64,000 nt of DNA from Symsagittifera roscoffensis (lineage: Eukaryota > Xenacoelomorpha > Acoela > Convolutidae). Positions 60,735 through 64,000 of the stretch are shown one piece after another. The notes below the pieces were generated by a model. It made no database searches. It saw only the letters and a program-made list of their open reading frames with translations, and was not told the DNA's origin. The position numbers and the translations under genes are program-made. The stretch's first letter is position 1; every line of letters begins with the position of its first letter. The DNA lies in NCBI RefSeq assembly GCF_963678635.1, contig NC_087068.1:44619013-44683012 (forward strand), read 5' to 3'.

Positions 60735-61050
60735 ATGAAACCAACAGACAATGAACGCAAGAAATATTGTTTGATAAAATTCACCTAAGTGAGAAAAATG
60801 GACCAATAGGTAAATTTTTAATTCCGCTGGCTATCTGATTAAAATCCACTTTGGAAACTGAAAAATGTTCTCGTTTTTCAAGATCTTTAGACTTCTGCTA
60901 ACCTTTAGTGGAGTTTGCCTTCCTTTAAACAAAAAAATAAACTGAGCGGAAAAAGAATGAAAATTCAAACAGCAAAATTTTCCTAAAAAAACATACAAAA
61001 AATCATCAAGACCTATTTAAAAGCATTCACTACATTTATTGACACTCAAA
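60735..61050 (-). mobile_element. Family A repeat
   Basis: AAACCAACAGACAATGAACGC, ATTCCGCTGGCTATCTG, GTGGAGTTTGCCTTCC and a decayed far end CACTACATTTATTGACACTC. Hairpin side is on the left again. A short additional fragment is at 60.17-60.30 kb. Confidence 0.58.
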
Positions 61051-61134
61051 GTAATGAAAACCGAAAAAACCAATTTTTTGAGAGGACAAATCGTATCATA
61101 TAAAAATAGAATGAAAACAATGATAGCCCGTTAC

Positions 61135-61560
61135 TGTGCAAGTAGCACAGAATGTTCCGACCATAGTCTAAGAAAAGTATATATACATATTTTTTAAATA
61201 ATAGTCGATCTTTTTCTGCTTGGTGTAAAAAAGGGTTTGAACGAAGCACTACAACTTAGGTAGATTCGTCAGTCATAGTGAAAAAAGCAAATAAGACTTC
61301 TCAAGAAAAATCACAAAAAAAAATAAACAACTTTTAAATTTTCAATTTTGCAGAAATTTTGCATGGGGCTAAAAACTCCATAAGTTAACTTAACTTGGGT
61401 AAAACTAACTTTATTCGCTCAAACTTCGACAAAATCAAAAAAGTTTTTCGCGATATTGGGCCAACATTTTGAAAACTTTCTTCACGTTCGAATCACGACT
61501 GAAATAGCTTCAATATATGTGTTACTAAGCTCTAACTTGAAATTGTCAAATAGTACTCAG
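61135..61560 (-). mobile_element. Family B repeat, hairpin-bearing copy
   Basis: CTGTGCAAGTAGCACAG then AATGTTCCGACCATAGTC, with body words CTTGGTGTAAAAAAG and GATTCGTCAGTCATAG. The distal end is not recognisable. Confidence 0.62.
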
Positions 61561-62133
61561 AAAATAAAAAAATAGAAACTACTTACAGCAATTTACCAAA
61601 AAAATGAGCAACTTTGTCTACGAACAATTGTCTTGTGATATTTCATTCGACCTGATTGTGTAAATAAAACTATTAAATGCAAAACCCGGTTTCTTCTTAA
61701 AAGCTAATTATGTTGGTGCGTGAACTAGTAGCGGAAATGACAAATCGCTAAAAAAAACTGGAATAAATAGGGATGCATCAGGACATCCCATCTCTGCAAG
61801 CACTAGCATATGTGGGACTCATTGAAGCATTTCACAGAGCTTTTGTGCACGTTTCCTTTGAACCTTTTGCATTAATTTATGCGTTTAATATCAATTTTAA
61901 ACGAATATTTTTTGTTTTGTTTCAACTTTTTTTTCGCTAGAAATATGAAGCGGTATCAATATATCAATAAAGCAATGAGGTAAAATATTGAAGATTAGAA
62001 AAAATCGCATATTTTGTTTTGTTTTTGAAGATTTTTGAACGAAGCTAGACCTCCAACTTATGAAAAACTTTTGTTACAAGCTTAATTTCAAAGAACTTAA
62101 ATAGCCATTGCAATATTTTTCTTGGAATGTATA

Positions 62134-63947
62134 TCACATATGTACGGGAGCTGACGCAAGTCTTCGTTCTTCGAATTCTGGGTCGAGATGGTCCAATGTG
62201 TTATCTATAACATGCGACATCAAGGATCTAGTCTGGTCCAAAACGTCCAACACAATAGGTAAATAGCTAACAGCTCCCCCATAATGAACTTTTGATTCAT
62301 CAACGCTTAATCTCAGAACCTGTTGATGCGGGTTCGAAACTCGAAGATCGTAAAACTGAAACTTTCGATGTAGCAATTCTTTCATTTCGTTTAAGTTTCG
62401 CAAAGCTTGTGATCTGTTTACATCATGAGGCGTATTAGGAACTATAAAAACTTGATAAAACTTGAGCAGATTGTTGAAGTGAATCTCGCAACGTCGGAAA
62501 AGCCTGAAAAATAAATGCATCACGCGTGCGAAAAGAGCATTTCCGGTTTGGGAAAGACGGTGTAGATAACATTCAACATTTTCCATGCATCTAATTTCAA
62601 CACATCCTGCATCGTCCCAGGAATAAGGCCTTCTCGCATGTTCAAGCGCCCGAACAAATGAAAACTGCTGTTGAAAGAAATTTTGGTATTCGTCTAATAT
62701 ACTGGCGTACTCGTTGTAAAGCCGGTCTTGTTCCAACTCACAAATCGGAGACATCAAATTTTGAAATCTTATCAGACTCTTTTTAAGTTCCCTAATTTTC
62801 CTGAGTATAACTTAAATCAAAATACTGTAAAATTGATGCAAGGTAAATTGTAAAAAAAAACAGCCAGCCTGCTTCATATTACTCTTTCGAGTCATATTCC
62901 TTGTAAGCTAGTACCGAGATCATTATAGCTCTCAGAGAAGGATTTTTATTTTTTTTGGAAAGCAGATCTAAATTTTATTTGGGGCTTTTTGAGAAAGATG
63001 TTTCCATGCATTTTATGGGAATTGGAACGGTTAAAATTGAGAGGAATGATTAAAAAGGGTCGAAACCTTTTCATAGCGGGTGTATTGCAGTATTTCGAAT
63101 AGGGTTTTACATTAATCAAAGTAGCATTTGGCCGGCCGATCACCATCATATCACCACAGTCACTAATACCAGCGCGTCTTGGAGACAAAATATGACCACC
63201 TTCGCCTCGCATCCAAACAACCGCTGTATTATTCATTCGGTCAGTAGATTTTGGCGCCTTTTTCTCTTCACTTGAAGTTTTGGCATCACCTGCGGATCCA
63301 ACCGCGGATTTATTTGATTCCGAAGACTTGGAAGTCCCGCTGCCACTTAAGGTATTACCACCGGCGCCACCGCTACTCCCAACGGAAACCCGAAACGTCC
63401 CGCTTCCTGTTGTTTTGCCTCGGGTGTTTTTGCTGCCATAGCTTTTAACAGTTCCATAACTTTCGTCGTCAGGAGCATATCGTGGTTTCTCGTACATAGA
63501 TGCAAACGGATACGAGCCGTTTCGGTTGGAGCTTGGGTGGTTTGGTTGTTTAGGTGCCGGTGGAGGTTTACCCGCCGCAATCGAGGGTCTCGGAACCGAG
63601 TTCGATCTATTTTGACGCTGTTGGTTTCTCTGAGCTTCAACTGAAGCCCATCCGCCTCTTGAATATATAGTACTTTTACTAACTACTTGCTTCGAAGTAC
63701 CGGCATACGCCTCTTTGGTTGGAGCAACCTGCTCATTATTTTGAGCCTGGTTTTGGTTTTGTACATATGCAGGCATTTGTGATACAGTAGCGACACTTTC
63801 TTTAGCGTTTCCGTATTCCTCATTTACGGATTCAGCTACCGGTTTTTTAAATGAAATGGTGTTTTTCTTCCCCTGCGACAGATCTGAATTGGATTTCGAG
63901 GAACTGTTGTTTTGATGACTCCATTCATCAAGATTACTTATTGACAT
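62134..63947 (-). CDS. Unidentified two-exon gene (hypothetical protein)
   Basis: Proposed exons 63947-63067 and 62767-62134, joined by a 299-bp GT-AG intron. The join (donor AAAAG|GTTTCG, acceptor GATAAG|ATTTC) keeps the frame and gives 504 residues; both splice sites are weak. The first 240 residues are Ser/Asn/Gly/Lys-rich and probably disordered. A denser segment follows (VVWMRGEGGHILSPRRAG, GDMMVIGRPNATLINVKPYS), then a largely helical region (EQDRLYNEYASILDEYQNFF, HRLSQTGNALFARVMHLFFR). I recognise no family. It is on the same strand as HYDIN and within its intron if HYDIN extends beyond 64 kb. Confidence 0.6.
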
Positions 63948-64000
63948 TTTGCTATACGTTAAGCTCTTAGAACCACTGAAGCTTTCAGAAGGATTTCGTT

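Noticed and set aside
63000-63066. Tail RFRPFLIIPLNFN... as the C-terminus of the unidentified protein
   Set aside because: More likely intron read-through, since an in-phase splice to 62767 gives a better continuation; not certain.

Overview
The window is AT-rich, intron-dense nuclear DNA of a multicellular animal. It carries about two fifths to a half of a HYDIN gene, so the animal builds motile cilia with a central apparatus. The introns use canonical GT-AG boundaries and are loaded with transposons. I cannot place it below Metazoa; an invertebrate is likely, because an NRF-6-like acyltransferase (abundant in invertebrates) and Jockey/CR1-type LINEs are present.

Layout. 1-7.5 kb is transposon debris: a head-to-head pair of 0.5-kb repeats (family C), a degenerate minisatellite, a broken Ty3/Gypsy-type pol with a polypurine tract, and a hAT-type MITE with a perfect 8-bp target duplication. 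From 8.12 to 58.49 kb the minus strand holds 36 consecutive, phase-consistent exons of HYDIN, reading from right to left and ending at the true C-terminus (about 2,395 residues). Its introns contain (i) a near 1-kb ATT/ATG trinucleotide array at 12.8-13.8 kb, (ii) a 0.7-kb fold-back element at 15.2-15.9 kb, (iii) a nearly intact CR1-type LINE at 18.9-23.5 kb with a PHD ORF1, an EN-RT ORF2 and an unusual downstream SGNH-hydrolase ORF, (iv) a complete opposite-strand NRF-6-like gene at 28.9-37.3 kb, and (v) a MULE-type DNA transposon at 41.4-42.6 kb. In this sequence the NRF-6-like gene is broken in its first exon by a second, end-to-end LINE (29.1-32.4 kb) flanked by a 14-bp target duplication. 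Beyond HYDIN, at 62.1-63.9 kb, lies an unidentified minus-strand gene, probably two exons, which would sit within a further HYDIN intron if HYDIN continues past the window.

The most interesting structural signal is not a gene. At least four interspersed repeat families (called A-D here) share one design: a perfect stem-loop, then a short inverted repeat, then the body, then the partner inverted repeat at the far end. This asymmetric-TIR-plus-hairpin plan is that of non-autonomous Helentron (HINE) rolling-circle elements. In several copies the two ends, or the two hairpin arms, have changed together. Family A copies all lie in one orientation.

How the parts relate: HYDIN and the NRF-6-like gene are nested but unrelated in function (ciliary structure versus membrane acyltransferase). 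Nothing in the window suggests an operon or a defence cluster.
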